From: Mesodorylaimus sp. YZB2_4
Taxonomy: Eukaryota; Nematoda; Enoplea; Dorylaimida; Dorylaimidae
Reading direction: 5' to 3'
Assembly (NCBI GenBank): GCA_030248295.1
Contig: JASANH010000952.1
Span: 1-64,000, forward strand
DNA length: 64,000 nucleotides
A program made the position numbers and the translations under genes. The notes below the pieces were generated by a model. The model did not search any database and had not been told where the DNA came from. It worked only from the letters and a program-made list of their open reading frames with translations. This document shows, piece by piece, positions 45,735-58,263 of this stretch; within the stretch, counting starts at the first letter, position 1; each line of letters begins with the position of its first letter.

Positions 45735-46052
45735 GGTGGGAATTTGAAGCAGATCAAGTCGCAGTTTTTCATCTTTCACTGATCCAGCAATATAACAACC
45801 CACATCGAGCCTATCGGGTAGTTCATTTACCAATCCATTCACCGGTTCGTCCGCTGGTCTGTCCAAGTGCTCATCACTTAATTCATTCGGCTGCTCGTGT
45901 ATCGACAAAGTGGACTGTTTATCCATCTTGGACTCGGATTCGGATTCTTGATCAGAAATATAGGCAATATCAATAGGTTTCTCATTTTTGTGCATGCGCT
46001 TTAGTGAGGATGACGCGATAAAAGAATCTGAGGTAGCTTGACGTTTTCTCAT
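45735..46052 (-). pseudogene. Possible hAT-type transposase N-terminal fragment
   Basis: The minus frame from ATG at 46052 reads MRKRQATSDSFIASSSLKR, an acidic Ser/Glu/Asp-rich stretch, then DVGCYIAGSVKDEKLRLDLL. KRxSTxxSF..SS.K near the start followed by DIGxxI..xxxDEEKxxLL is common in hAT/ZMYM-like transposase proteins. The frame then runs into the GC-rich repeat. The zinc finger and catalytic parts are missing. Confidence 0.45.
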
Positions 46053-46500
46053 CTTGCGAAGCACTACTACAAAAATGCGAAGCTTACTACAAAAATGCGA
46101 AGCAGACAGAAGCGGAAGCAAACAGTAACACAAATCACGCAGTTGATAATCACGCACACGACCCGACATTCCCGCCGTCTGCCGCCCAAGTGCTGGTGAA
46201 GGCACTGCCTGCTACTATAGGCTGCTAGTGGTAACGGCGGCAATATAAACCATGAGTGATCACTGAACATGTAGTAAGCCTCGGCAGAAATCCTGCATTC
46301 AGTTAGGCACTTACATCTAGAGTTTCATGAGTTGAGATCCTGTGCTCCTGAAGGCATAACATGAACCAGGTAGGAGGGCCACACTTTGGATAACATCAGC
46401 AGGTTCCCCACTGTGGTCACTTTTCTGGTTTCGCGGGAGGCCATTGCCCACATTGCCCCCCCCCCCCCCTTGCGAACGCCACTGATAGCCTTATGGATGT

Positions 46501-46520
46501 CGGATGGATGGATGGATGGA
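46501..46520 (+). repeat. (GGAT)n microsatellite
   Basis: Five imperfect GGAT units in a row. Confidence 0.7.
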
Positions 46521-46734
46521 AATCGGTGGGACAGGAATGCACTTGAGTGTGATCGCGCTTGCGTTCAAATCACCCCTGCAGCCATTTCATTTATTTATTT
46601 TTTGCATCAACTACCGTGTATTGAGGCGTCATCCTCTTGCCACGAGCTCGGCTGAAAATTTTGGCTGGTTCAGGCCAATAAGAGAGCAGGTGCACCTGTA
46701 GGTTGCGTATTCGGGCGAACTTTGCGGACAAGCC

Positions 46735-46985
46735 TCGACGCCAGTTCATACCGATTCGTCTGTAAGTATATTCCGGATCATAGCCAAGGCAGGCCGAGCC
46801 ATCGGAATTGTGCGGACTGGGTCAAGATCAAGAAAGGCCCCTGTCTATTCTTGGACAAGAACTTTATCCAAAGTAGGCTTACCATGGTTGATGCGAAGCG
46901 TTCGAGAATCTAAAGCCTAATGTAATTTTCGTAAAAATGAATTATAAATCTTGCAATATATGTTATAATACACTTTAAAAGAGTT
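46735..46985 (+). repeat. Dispersed repeat R1, copy 2
   Basis: Partner of 33225-33480; see there for shared words. Just after it (46993-47020), CGCGGTGGGTCAGCTGG resembles the family-2 SINE head. Confidence 0.6.
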
Positions 46986-47567
46986 AATGCAGGAATCGCG
47001 GTGGGTCAGCTGGTTAAGGCGTTTCTGGAATTTTTGGCTTTGAAAACTCTCCGAGCTGTCTTTCTTTTTCCAAACTGGTTACTTGCCTAAATCTACTGAC
47101 GCGGGTTGTTTGGCGCAGACGCACAGATGAATAAAATCTTACTTGGACCGAAAAACGGGAATCAGCCTCTACACTTGACTTGACTGCGATGAACGAACGC
47201 CGATTCCGTAATGAGAAAACCCCCAGATAACATGCGAGAGTGTAACAGACTTCACATTCCACTGCTATTTTGCATGCGTTCAAGAGCACCTCGACCACTG
47301 GTCATCTATCAGGTTATCAGAAGCGGGGGTGGGTCAGATAATGATAAATGCTATTAAAAGAGCCAGGTCAAGCTCCAGTAGCCTAACAGAAGTGTCATAT
47401 TCTCACTGCAAGGGCTCAACGTCAATCGATTATTCACGATGGAAAGTGCCACGATGATCACCATTGTCTCTGAGAGAGGCCCTTGCTTCTGCATGTAGAA
47501 ATAACAGCTATCAAAGCGAGAAGAATCGCGGCTGTTGTGGTGATAAACGCGGCGGGATCAGAAACGA

Positions 47568-48040
47568 ATGTGTCATGCAACTTTTGGGTTCGATTCTCTT
47601 CTCGAGCAATTTTTTTGGACTTCTCTTGAGCTAACCGCAAAGTTTTTATACTGTACCGTGCTGTAGTTTAGAACTTAAAAATTGCATGCCTGCTGCAAGC
47701 TCAGCGTTTTCTTTACCATTCAGCTTGAACTGTTGGCCTACCGCTAATGTTAGACGAAGTACAAGATTCGGGCAGGCATTCATAAGGCAGGCATCAAATC
47801 ACGCCCGCTGCGCCTTATTGATTATTGACACGCAGAGGCAGAGAACAGAAGGGTTTAGCCGTGAAAACAATGGGAAGGTTCACTAACTTATCAACCTTGG
47901 CGGCCACATAACTTGTTCAAACAGCCCGACTTATGTCCTTTAAGGTTTTGAGGACCTTTCAAGACCACTGGAATAGACCTGGCACTGTGGCAAGGACTTT
48001 CTAATGACTACATCAAAGTCTGCGTGTTTGCGAGGACAGC
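47568..48040 (+). repeat. Dispersed repeat R2, copy 2, joined to a second repeat
   Basis: 47568-47943 matches 38328-38690. It carries an extra 12-bp stretch (CATAAGGCAGGC) near 47780. From 47944 it continues with sequence related to 33815-33900, which copy 1 lacks. So the two copies differ in their 3' neighbour. Confidence 0.7.
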
Positions 48041-48540
48041 AGGGCCCGTTGCATAAAAGATAAGACAAGTCAACTCGATAAGACAACTACATACCCACGT
48101 GTATTTCGATGAGAAGACTACATGGACTAAGAAAATTGCTTACGAAAACTCATGTTTGCGAAAAAACCTGTCGTAACTACATGCGAAACAGTGAGGGCAT
48201 GCGTTTGGTTTTCAACGAAAACTTTGATAACAGCTGCGAAAAAATATTTTCTTGATGAAATTATTTATCAAAATGGTCAAGATTTATCATCATTGATTGA
48301 ATGACGCAATCGAACCTAATGAATGACTGCTTTATTACGGAACGGATTAGTTTTTGTTTTGTTTTCATCAGACTCTCTTATCGTTTTATACATTTAGTGA
48401 CTCGATGACTCTGACAACCTCGATTTGACCTGCCTAATAACTTAAACATTCCGTTCAAACTGAGGAAAAAATATTTTCTTCTAGACTGCGTCTATACGCA
48501 CTGATCGCTATGATCGTTTGATCTATCAATCCCCCCCAAT
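48041..48540. other. Gene-free stretch
   Basis: Nothing recognised. It directly precedes the short membrane ORF at 48541. Confidence 0.35.
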
Positions 48541-48714
48541 ATGGACCATACTGAACCGATCATTATTGATGGTCGGCAAGCCGATTTTAGATATTTCAGT
48601 CAATTATCATTTCTCGAATTCCTATCAGTCATATCGATTTTGATCACTATTTTCACGTTAGCTGTTTTGTATCGACCAAAAGCGCTTTATCGAAGCAATA
48701 GTAGCTGGTTATAA
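48541..48714 (+). CDS. Short ORF with one membrane helix, possible orphan receptor exon
   Basis: A 57-aa frame starts MDHTEPIIIDGRQADFRYFS, has the hydrophobic stretch FLEFLSVISILITIFTLAVL, then YRPKALYRSNSSW and a stop. An acidic/polar N-terminus, one helix and then basic YRPKxLYRxN looks like TM1 and loop 1 of nematode serpentine receptors. No following TM2 exon was found. It may be a first exon, a relic or a small membrane protein. The two-base codon choices look coding-like. Confidence 0.4.
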   Translation: MDHTEPIIIDGRQADFRYFSQLSFLEFLSVISILITIFTLAVLYRPKALYRSNSSWL

Positions 48715-50717
48715 CTGCTTTTTCGTATATTTCTAATCATCAAGGCCGCAGGTCTGGTGCATTGCATGGACCCTTTTGCGCGAAGGGCACAAAATATTTT
48801 TTTGAGACTTCGCCTCTCTGCTTTTAGTTCTAGAAGTGAGCTCAGTAACCAAAAAAAACAGGACTGCTAGCTCTGGGCTCTACATAGAAAATTGGGCTCT
48901 AGTTCTGAGTCATAGAGGCTCTGTACGTGAGAAAGATATATTGCGTTTTACGCGAAACGGCGCGCTAAAAACCTGTCGAATGCCACCCCTCCATGCACGA
49001 CAGACGTATTGTAATCCATGATAGGAAAACAGAATGGTGCGATAATTAGCTGTAGATATACCATAGCTCACTTGGATGAGTGCTTTTGATCGATAAGAGG
49101 AGAAACAATGTGAAAATATTGACATGATATGACAGAGATGAAATGATCCGACCAACAGAAATAATTACCACGTATTGAATGATCGATTGAAGGTCAACCA
49201 AGAGAGGGATGATGGGCTAGCTGATTTGCTGCTCGATATTATCAGATGATCTAACAAAACGATCGCCCGATTAATTGGTTGATCGATCGCTGATCACATT
49301 AATAAGCCAGTCAGTCCACTGATTGATCGATCGAGTAATAAAATTGACCTGGTTGATCATTACCGTATTTGACCTGGTTGATCATATTTGTATTCATTAC
49401 CGAAGTTACATTTGTCACTTGAAAAACTATGGTTTTTGCCGGAAGAAACCCGCCGGTAATCCATATTGTAGTCCATTATAGGAACAGTAATTCAAGGAAG
49501 AGGAAGTCCTTACAGTGGACTGTGACCAAATATTACTTCAGCGGATTGCAATTGAACGATGTTTGCTTTCCCAACCGTTTGCTAACATTTCATAACTTAA
49601 AAATGTGGGAGTTCCAGACAGCTGATATTGGGTTACGTAAGCAAATGTAATTCTCCAAAGAGTTTATCAACATAGCTCTACGGTATCCATTACACTTTGT
49701 ATATGTAGGTTAGCGTGGGCAACAAAGATAGATATCTTCTTACAGAATTCTATGCTATTCAAGAGACAAAGTGTTTAGCAAAACACGATGAACAATAAAG
49801 GATTCATTTTGGCAGTCAGGTTTGAAGCTTGATCAGTCTACAGAAACATCTGGTGATAAAAATGCATTCCTACAGCTTGCTTGCCCATGGTTATAATAAA
49901 TTGTAGCATAACTCACTTCTTTCTACGGCTGGTCTGATAGAGACCTCGTTTCTTACCGAGTCAGTAGACTACAGAATATATTTTTCTAAAAGCTATATGA
50001 TTTTTTGCTCATTTGAAATGAAGCAAAAAGATTCAACCGGCGAAAAAATTCATGGCGACTCGTCAGAAATCTCCACTGGTGCGCAGAACTTTGCGGGTAA
50101 CTTTTGGATGATGACAAATGATGTTTGTAATGCTGTATTTTTTATGGTACTCGGTCAAAATTCAACGCTATCCGACATTATTACAGAAATAGTGCAAAAT
50201 TTGAGCTTTCGGAAAGAATATCACGCAAGGTTTTAGGCTGGCCCCCCCCCCCTCACCCCACTGATATCGCAGTAGTATTCTGTGCATATTCAGAGAAATC
50301 TAGTCAATGATAGAAATGCACGCTACTGAAAATATGCGGTACATACTTTACCTGCGACGATGCGTTATTCAGTTACTAGTTACAGTAGTCATTCGCCCAT
50401 AGGAGAATAGGGTACAGATGGAAGAAAAATATGTTCATTCAGTGAATTCTATGCGCTGAGAACCTACAATGTATGGGAGAATTTTTGATTTAAAAATGTT
50501 TTGTGCACATTTTAACTCCCCTCGAGTAATCTCCCTGCCTTCGATACTGTACATCTGAACTAATAAATTTAATATTCAGTTTAATTTTAATGATACGCCA
50601 ATGAGTGGCTTGTCTAAAAAAAAAAGAGAGAGATATAGCTTTATTGATTGAATATATTTTAAGGCTTATCTGAGTGATACCTCTGGCAGCCTAAGTTAGT
50701 GTATCTGTCCTTGATCA
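48715..50717. other. Gene-free stretch upstream of the channel gene
   Basis: It contains GATCGATC-rich palindromic sequence at 49170-49400 and a poly-C run at 50240-50253. Short frames only. The last part should contain the promoter of the DEG/ENaC gene; no clear TATA box. Confidence 0.4.
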
Positions 50718-52225
50718 ATGATCCTAAATACAACAAAGTTTTTCTTTAAAGAACCCTTGAGTCGACAAATTGCCAAGAACATAAATTCGATCGTCGGTTT
50801 GGAAGAAGCAATAACTTCTGAATACAAACTACTCAGACTCATTTGGTCTCTTCTTCTGACCTTTGGTATTGTCCTCACGGTGTGGTTTGTCTATTCGTCG
50901 ACAGCAGAATATTTTGAGAGCGTAACAGTAACTAAAGTGCGCAATTCTCTGACTGAAGTGTAGATTTCCGCCCATCTAATGCCCCTTATTTTTAGGTTGA
51001 GTTGAAGAATGAACCCGATTACGAATATCCGCCCATTCTCGTATGCCCAACCACGTGGCTAGACGTCGAAATGGGTCTGTCACTTGGACAATCTTTGGAC
51101 GCTCTGATCTATTCTTTCGGCTACTTCCGTTCCGAGATGCAACTGAAATTATCATTAGAAAACGTCAAAGCCGCAAAGAAAGAATTCCTCTCAGTCTATC
51201 ATAAGCATAACTTTACTACACTCGAAGAGTACTACGAAGCAATGGCCATCCCTATCAAAGCTGTATCTGAGCGTTATGCGTATGGTTTCCCAGAATCGCA
51301 AGCTTGGTGTTCGGCTTGTAAGAATTGGCCATCGCCTCCAATGACATGGTATATCGATGACAGGGTATGTTATTTGTTTGATTTAAAGCCCGAAAGCGGT
51401 CGAAATAGAAACCCATCAAAAAAGAGAGATCAGAAAATAATGTTCAAAATACATAACAACAAAACTGGTGGACTCTTGGAAACTAATGCTCACTGGCAAG
51501 TTTTTGTAACGAGCAAACCGAATCTGGCGTTGAATTTTTTGACTGGTTCTTGCATCGCATTGCCAGCTTTCACTGAAAGTACACTTCGTTTGACTGCCCA
51601 AAGGATTACCATGTTGAGCGATAGCGACCAAAATTGTACTAAAACGAATCCATGGCCAAATTATACGTCCAAGACTTGTTTTGCTAAGTGCATGATCGAA
51701 GCGCAAGAAGATGGCGATTATTGCCATATTTTATACGAATCCATATCCATCTCGTCCATAACATCGCCTACCCAGTATTGCAATAAATATGACTTCGGAA
51801 AAAATACTTCCTGGGGGAGAGTAGAATATATGGCAGAACGTAGCGAAAATATTTCCAGTTCTGCAGCTGCTATTGCTTGTGAAGAAAAATGTCCAATAAA
51901 ATGTGATCGAACAATTTACGACGTGACGTTACGATCGTTGATTGATGAAAAACACGCATCAGATCTCGCACAACGGGGTATGTCACGTGATCGAGCAAAC
52001 AATTTATCAGCGATTGAGTTAAATATCGAGTTGGGGGCTTTATATCAAGGCGGCATCTACACCATGACCGAAGTGGATAGATATTCGTTCGCCACACTGA
52101 TCAGTAATCTTGGCGGGGCATTGGGGCTTTTTGTGGGTGGCACTATGATGACTTTTGTACAAATCATATTATTTGGTGTGAAGTGTTTGATCGATAGGCT
52201 TTATGTGCGGGTATTGCCCATGTAG
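50718..52225 (+). CDS. DEG/ENaC-type cation channel subunit
   Basis: Two exons, 50718-50936 and 50996-52225, are joined over a 59-bp intron (AAA|GTGCGC to TTTTAG|GTT, phase 0), giving 482 aa. A TGA lies two codons upstream of the start. Features in order: short cytoplasmic N-terminus, TM1 at about 41-60 (LIWSLLLTFGIVLTVWFVY), the post-TM1 segment YEYPPILVCP, a long extracellular part with Cys-rich region (CTKTNPW..SKTCFAKCM, CEEKCPIKCDRTIYDV), and TM2 with LGGALGLFVGGTMMTF at about 445-460. Members form trimeric Na+ channels gated by touch, acid or peptides. The selectivity filter, usually G/S-X-S, reads GGT (454-456). It has a short C-terminal tail. Somewhat shorter than many relatives. Confidence 0.88.
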
Positions 52226-52708
52226 TTATTTATGTACCTCTAAAGATAGAGATTTACCAAAATTTATCAGTTTGAAGCCTCTGTTGTCTCATACAATACA
52301 TAAAACTGACATGTTTTTTGGGGGCTAGATCTTGTTATAATATATAACCTCTTTTTTGGGGGGATATGCGCGCCTGCCGCGTGCAGCATGGTGCCGCGTG
52401 CGCATTCCAAAAGAAAACAGATAATAGGTACTACATACTGTACATGAAGTTTTTGGCCACGGGTCATCAGACGTAGTACTGTACAAATGCGTTTGTTTCA
52501 CGTGATAAAAGCATGATACTTTCTGGTAAATGTAGTACATATGAGAATTTTGGTATTCCAGGAGCTTTATTCATATGATTTATTTATTTGGGTAGTATCA
52601 CGAATTTGAAACTGCATTAAAATCTTTTAAGTCCTTTTCATCATCACCCGCTGGAACGTTTACATGAAGTGTGGTGTGAGAACATGGTCACTTTTTTGGA
52701 CGATTTAG
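52226..52708. other. 3' flank of the channel gene
   Basis: No gene seen; presumably holds the 3' UTR. A TTTTTTGGGGG repeat-like patch occurs at 52315-52365. Confidence 0.4.
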
Positions 52709-52710
52709 TA

Positions 52711-53417
52711 CCGTCATCCGGGGCTATTTCGGACCAGCGGGGCAATTTCGGAAAAGAGTTGCATGTAGCCTTTGACAGTACCCCGACAGAGAGTGTCACC
52801 GCAGAGCTTGGTCGTTTTACATGCCATTCTGTAGCTAAAACTCTATTTTATCAAAAGCGAGCGCTGTGCGCCGCTTAAAAGTCAGACACAGTAAGAAAAC
52901 ACAATTATTCTCAACACAGTTTTTGACAGTCTCTCCTCCTAAGTTGCTTGGCTTTCTTGTCTTTCTGGCCTACCTTCTCCAGAGAGCCCTATGTCAATAA
53001 TTTGAGAGGCGAAATTTTTATTTCCCAAGGGTCCCCCCTTTGAAATCAAAAATTTTCCTTTTCATAGTTAGGTGCTAAAGGTAAAAAAATTTGGCTCTTT
53101 TCTACAAAGTGCGAGTGCTGAACCTAACTATTACACTTTTTTTCATTATCCTGACATCAATTCGCGAGTGCGCTTCGTCTAACATAGGTCATCCGAAAAA
53201 GCCCCATCCTTGGGTAATTTCGGATGCTAGCAGTTTTTGACAAAAAACTTTTTCCAGGTGCACTCAGAAAGATTTTTCACGCAGTATTTCGATTTTTCAA
53301 CATCTTAGCATTCTACTGATGCATTGCATTACAGGTTTCATGGATTTTTTTGTTAGATATTCGATAATGATTGTAGCGCAGTAGGGAGAAAACGTCCGAA
53401 ATAGCCCCGGATGACGG
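52711..53417. mobile_element. 707-bp MITE with TA target, CCGTCATCCGGGG ends
   Basis: The ends are inverted: CCGTCATCCGGGGCTATTTC at the left and its exact complement at the right, extending to about 24 bp. Each is flanked by TA (52709-52710 and 53418-53419), as for Tc1/mariner/pogo-type transposition. An internal degenerate copy of the end lies at about 53190-53230 (CATCCGAAAAAGCCCCATCC). No transposase frame. Confidence 0.85.
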
Positions 53418-53419
53418 TA

Positions 53420-56400
53420 CAAAAAAAGCTTTCTTCTAATAGCGAACAAATGCTAAAACTGCGAAGTCTTTCTCAACTTGAATGTTGACGACTCTCAATT
53501 CCGCGCTACTTTCGTATTACAGTACTCGCCATGGGTTCAACTGAATGATGAATGCAGTATTCTCAGGGACTATCCTAGATAACGTCGTTATGTACATTAT
53601 ACCCAGGATCTCTGGATCACCCGTTTAGCGAGGGGATCTACATTTAATATGCAGGATAAAAACTGCGTCTGTTTCACTAATGGTCAGTCTTGAGCCATGT
53701 TTCTCTCCTGGTTCACATTATCTTTCTGGGACGAGTGAAGTGGTTTCTTCCATCTCTACTGTAGAATGCGAGGAAGTGTTGCTCGCTCATTGCCAGCGAG
53801 TTGTAATAGTTACGGAATAGTCTATTTTGCAAATAAGATCGACCTCGCTAAAACTTTAGCCTTTATAACAACATCTGATGATTGGTATGCGTGGAGCCTT
53901 CTTTTGTCTTGTTTGTTTGCTTTGTGCCAGTGCACTCTTCCCTTGTCGATTGGTGCCCGTCTGTTTGTTAGTGTTTTTTGCTTGTTCATGATCGGTGTGG
54001 TCGAGTGTGAATCATTCCGCTAAGTAAGACTCTTGATCTTACGTAGAGTATAGAGTGGTTGGATGTTAGAACGTCGTTGTATTGTGTGAGGTATGATGTT
54101 AGTGACGCAGCCATGCAACCATCCTCTTTCTTTTCTTGTACCTCTCCGTTTGTTGATGTATCATTTCGTATTTTTTTTAAAATCGTAATTTGTATCTGAT
54201 ACGATTTAGGTCAAGGAAAACGATTCAGAAATACTGTAAATGGCCTCTACAGCCCATTCGAAACCCGCGATCGTTGTTCATAGAGGTGCTGCCGCTACGT
54301 TGCATATTCCCGATACCCCAGCGCTTTGTCGAAAAAAGTTTGGGTAACTGCTCAAATTTTTGTTTTCTGATATGCTTGTGGCCAGACGCACGTTGTGTTA
54401 GGCAGGGGTTTTAATTTGATTTTTCGATTCTGCCCAGACGTCTTTTTAAAAAAAATTATTAGGATGATGGCGACTTGCAGGGCAAAACGCTCGCTAGGAA
54501 ACATGACAAAATGTGTCCATGCAGGGTCCAGGTGTCAAGGCCATGGATATACAATTACTTGGTTGGCACGATCATAGTATATCCAGCCAAAAGGGCTGGG
54601 GAGTCTGGGACTTCTGAGTGATTTGCATTGTGCTGATATTGTTCGAAATTTCTTAATTCGACGTTTTCTGATAAAAAAATGAATTTCTAGCTGCTTCTCT
54701 TTGAAAAACCACTCGATAACTCACACGTTTATATATCTATTGTCTTACGATTAGAACAGGGATGAACATGCCTTTCGTCGGACTTCGAGGATTACCCAAG
54801 GCGGAGCATGCAAAGGGGGCAGTGCTCCCCTTTCTACTCCACCCCTTCGTATTCATGAATGCTGCACAAGCACTCATCCCCGAAGTCTCTGTTCCATGAC
54901 AAGTCGCTGGCTAACACTCGTGCACCTGCTCCATCAAAATTAGCTTATGAAAAGAGCCATTGAACTCATGGTTCTCTGAATCGAGAAGGGAATCGAGAGC
55001 AGTGTATTTTAAGGGGCTCATTTAACTTCAGTTTGCGGAAAAAATGCTGGGGAATCTAAGCCCTGGGAAAACTGTGACGACTCTTAAAGCTTCGGCTTGC
55101 ATTGCACAGATAACACGATTGCAGGTTTTAGATAAGAGGCTGCAGGCCGGATACACTATTTTAAAGACCACCCTTCCCTATCTCCTTACTTCTGAATATC
55201 ACTTCTTTATTTTACAGGAGAGGACTCCACGCATACGAAGTCATCCCCACGAGTTAGAGTCGATCGTACCGACTTTTTTGGCCGTACGCACTAACCAAAA
55301 ATTCCATCTTATCTGATGAAAAAAATTTTAAAAAATTTTTCGACAAGCTTTTTCGGTACTGAACGAAGGCTTTCTGAATACTTAGGAATTTAAATACTTA
55401 GGTCTAACTGGCCTTTACGAAGCAAAAAGTGTACCTCAACACCAAATTATCACAAAAATCAATATGGCAGTCAGTACGGCCGTCCCGGCCTACTTTCAGT
55501 GATGTACCCGTATCGTACTGTGACACCCCCTGGTATGGCGATACAGTTCGCCGGGTCTGGCTGTGTTTTCGGGTCACATCAATTCTGCTCGACGACTGCT
55601 GAAATATCAAGCATTTTCAGGCTCACCCCATGATAAATTTTGCACTCAAGGTAAGTCGACGAGATTCCGAATCACCTGGTTTTTGGAAGCATAAATTTCT
55701 CTCATGAAAAAGACCACTAAATTGGTCGCCATGACAAATCGGCAGCATTGGAGAAGTTTTTAGATGGCATGAAAACGGAGTATGGCTATGCCCGTTCCTT
55801 ATTGAACTCATGCCGGCGATGGCCAAGGACAAAAGAGAAGACTCCACTGAATCAGATGATTGGGTGACATGGTAAATTGAGGGGCTGAAGGAAAAAGAGC
55901 CTGGAGAGGGGGACAGATTCACAAATGCCAGCTTTGTGTGCTGTGAAGTGTTTGTTGAAATCATGGTTGATAAGTCGTTGATATGATGCAGTGTTGTTTC
56001 CTTATACCACTCAAATCAATATTCGATTAGGGATCAAAGTCCAACAGGATAGCTTATGGCAGAGCTGAGCTTGGATCGTGGTAATCGATGGCATTTTGCA
56101 TGCCGTATTTCCTCGAAATTCCCCCCCCCCCCTCCCGCAGGAAATCCTCCCCCTCTGGTTATTCTCCCCGTCTAGACCCCAATTGGACTTTATTCTCCGC
56201 CCTCTGGAAATCCTCCCCAAGAGACGAATTTGAATGACCACATAGTATCATCAGGTGTGGAAAATGTGGAGGAGCTCAAACCATCGTTTTGTGCCCTTTG
56301 ATATGAGGCACAGTGCGACAGTATACTCCCCCCTTGATGCCTACCGCCACTTCTGCCAGGCGCTATGGATTCTCAGTCTTACTGCACATCTACCGGGGTG

Positions 56401-57928
56401 TCTGTGTCAGGTCGGCTGCCACATGGGATTCTAAGTACTTGCTGTTTTGAGTGCGCATTTAATTGCTCCGGCAAGAGTAAAATAGAAATAAAAATAGAAG
56501 TACTTAAACTGTGTTTGATAACTTGATGTACGATCCCATTCGCTGCTACAGAGCATCGGTCTGGGCGCCACATGCCAGTCCGGTTTCTTCGCGTTTAGTT
56601 TCAAAGCCACGTTTTTCTAGACCTTCTTTTCATTCTTTAAGCATCCTTTGAAGGCCACTGCGAGTTATAGGAGCCAGTATAGTATCGTCGGCGACGGGCT
56701 CCATGAATGATTCTGTTGTACAGTATGAAGAACGATGGGAGAGCGCTGAGTGAGTCTGGTGGACACCCTCTTACGATTAGAGTGCAACCACACTTACGAT
56801 TAAAGCATTTGAAGGGGTACAGTACCACTCGGCCTGATCTGGCGCGCCCTCAGGACGCATGGTGTACCTGAGACTTACAGTGCGCGCAACATGTTCAGTT
56901 TAATTTGCAGCTGGGTGCCTGATGCTGTATGCGTACAATATATGACTGATACCTGATGCCTGCTTTACAGCAGATACATGCGTACATAGGTGCCTGATTC
57001 TTTACAGCAAGTACGAGTCTATGCGTACATGAAGCGCTGATTTTTGGTTGACATTCGTTATTCTTAAGCACTAATTCCTTGCGCTAAACAAATTCTTATA
57101 CGTGAATGGCCTTTTCAGAAAACTTGTTCATTCAACGAATTTTGTATATGCGCTGTAATAGCGAAAAAATAAAACACTAAAAAATATTCACCGTTTCTAA
57201 GCTTAATATTAGTGAAACACTGCACTTTGCTCGGCTGTTGCAAAGGTCAGGTTTTCTATGGCCATAATTGCGTCAGGGCTTTGCCTTGATTCTAGTTCTT
57301 GGTCAGCCTGGTACTCAAAGGCACAAAAATACTTTCATGCCAAACAATGTATATTCAACACGCAGCAGCGACATGCAGACGAAAAAAACTGCTTTCTACT
57401 TTTCATGTTCGTGCTTTCTGCACCACCCATGGTTGCGCACAGGATGGTCAGAAGAATACAGTATAGTGCAGTATGCACAATCGATCTACCTGACTGGGGG
57501 TCGAACTCGTTCGCAATGTGCCCCCACGCCTCCCGCCACAATCATGATCCAATTTGATTGCCTTTCGGGCCAATTCCTTTTGGAATATTCAAATTGACGC
57601 AATGTGCCAAGTAATAAATCGGAGCAAGCATGTCCAAGAAGAAAATTTGGTTAAAACATTTCCCGAGAAAAGAAACTTCACACTTGGAAATTTTTCCATG
57701 ACGCTTTCATCAACATGGTCTTCATACTATTTCCTTGTTTCTAGATTTTCGTTAAATCTATCGATAGCTAAACTTACATAAAAATATAAATATTTTTTCG
57801 CAGATAAACATGCTTGTACTTCGGTGACTAAGGAGACAATCTTTATGGCGAAACTTGATTGCACCAAACTTGTTTTGCGAATATATTTTGTGCCAACATT
57901 GGATTAGCCTCCCGAGGCATTTCCGAAA
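53420..57928. other. Long gene-poor stretch
   Basis: Open frames here are short and show no family motif. A pyrimidine-rich patch with repeated AATCCTCCCC lies at 56120-56225, with a poly-C run near 56122. GCGTAC/ACATGCGTAC words recur at 56925-57035. Nothing else is supported. Confidence 0.4.
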
Positions 57929-58225
57929 TCACCAAGCTCGTTTACAAGGTGTCAACATGATATCCGTCCGGGGTATGACTATGACCAACGTTCGTCCTCT
58001 TCTCTCCTCTTCGTCTTGCGATGTTCCTTTGAGAACTAGACCTAGCTCGCTACCTGACTTATTAGCATGCCAAATCAGACCGGTTTCCCTTCGTATTTTA
58101 ACGAAGACCCCGCTGGCGAATAAACTCGCTGGCCAATATTTGTAGCTTCCGTATATTATTTCATCGGATAGAGACGGCGTCGCCAAGGTGACCAGACTGC
58201 CGCTATTGTAGAAAGCATAGGCCAT
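57929..58225 (-). CDS. Hypothetical 98-aa protein with TATA promoter
   Basis: The minus frame starts MAYAFYNSGSLVTLATPSLS and continues DEIIYGSYKYWPASLFASG, then FVKIRRETGLIWHANKSG, then QDEEERRGRT and IVIPRTDIML. I do not recognise a family; there is no signal peptide or membrane helix. In its favour, a TATATATA box sits about 40 bp upstream and the composition looks like protein. The opposite strand is also open (96 aa) but looks less protein-like. The last residues (KRAW) may be intronic, since CCTTGTAAAC could be a donor; then more exons would follow. Confidence 0.4.
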   Translation of the reverse strand: MAYAFYNSGSLVTLATPSLSDEIIYGSYKYWPASLFASGVFVKIRRETGLIWHANKSGSELGLVLKGTSQDEEERRGRTLVIVIPRTDIMLTPCKRAW

Positions 58226-58263
58226 GCTCGAATGCTCTCCGTGCTTTCCTGTCGTTTGGAAAA

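Noticed and set aside
55623..55964. 113-aa minus-strand ORF
   Set aside because: Ser/His/Pro-rich with no motif, no signal peptide and no convincing splice partners; not enough to call a gene.
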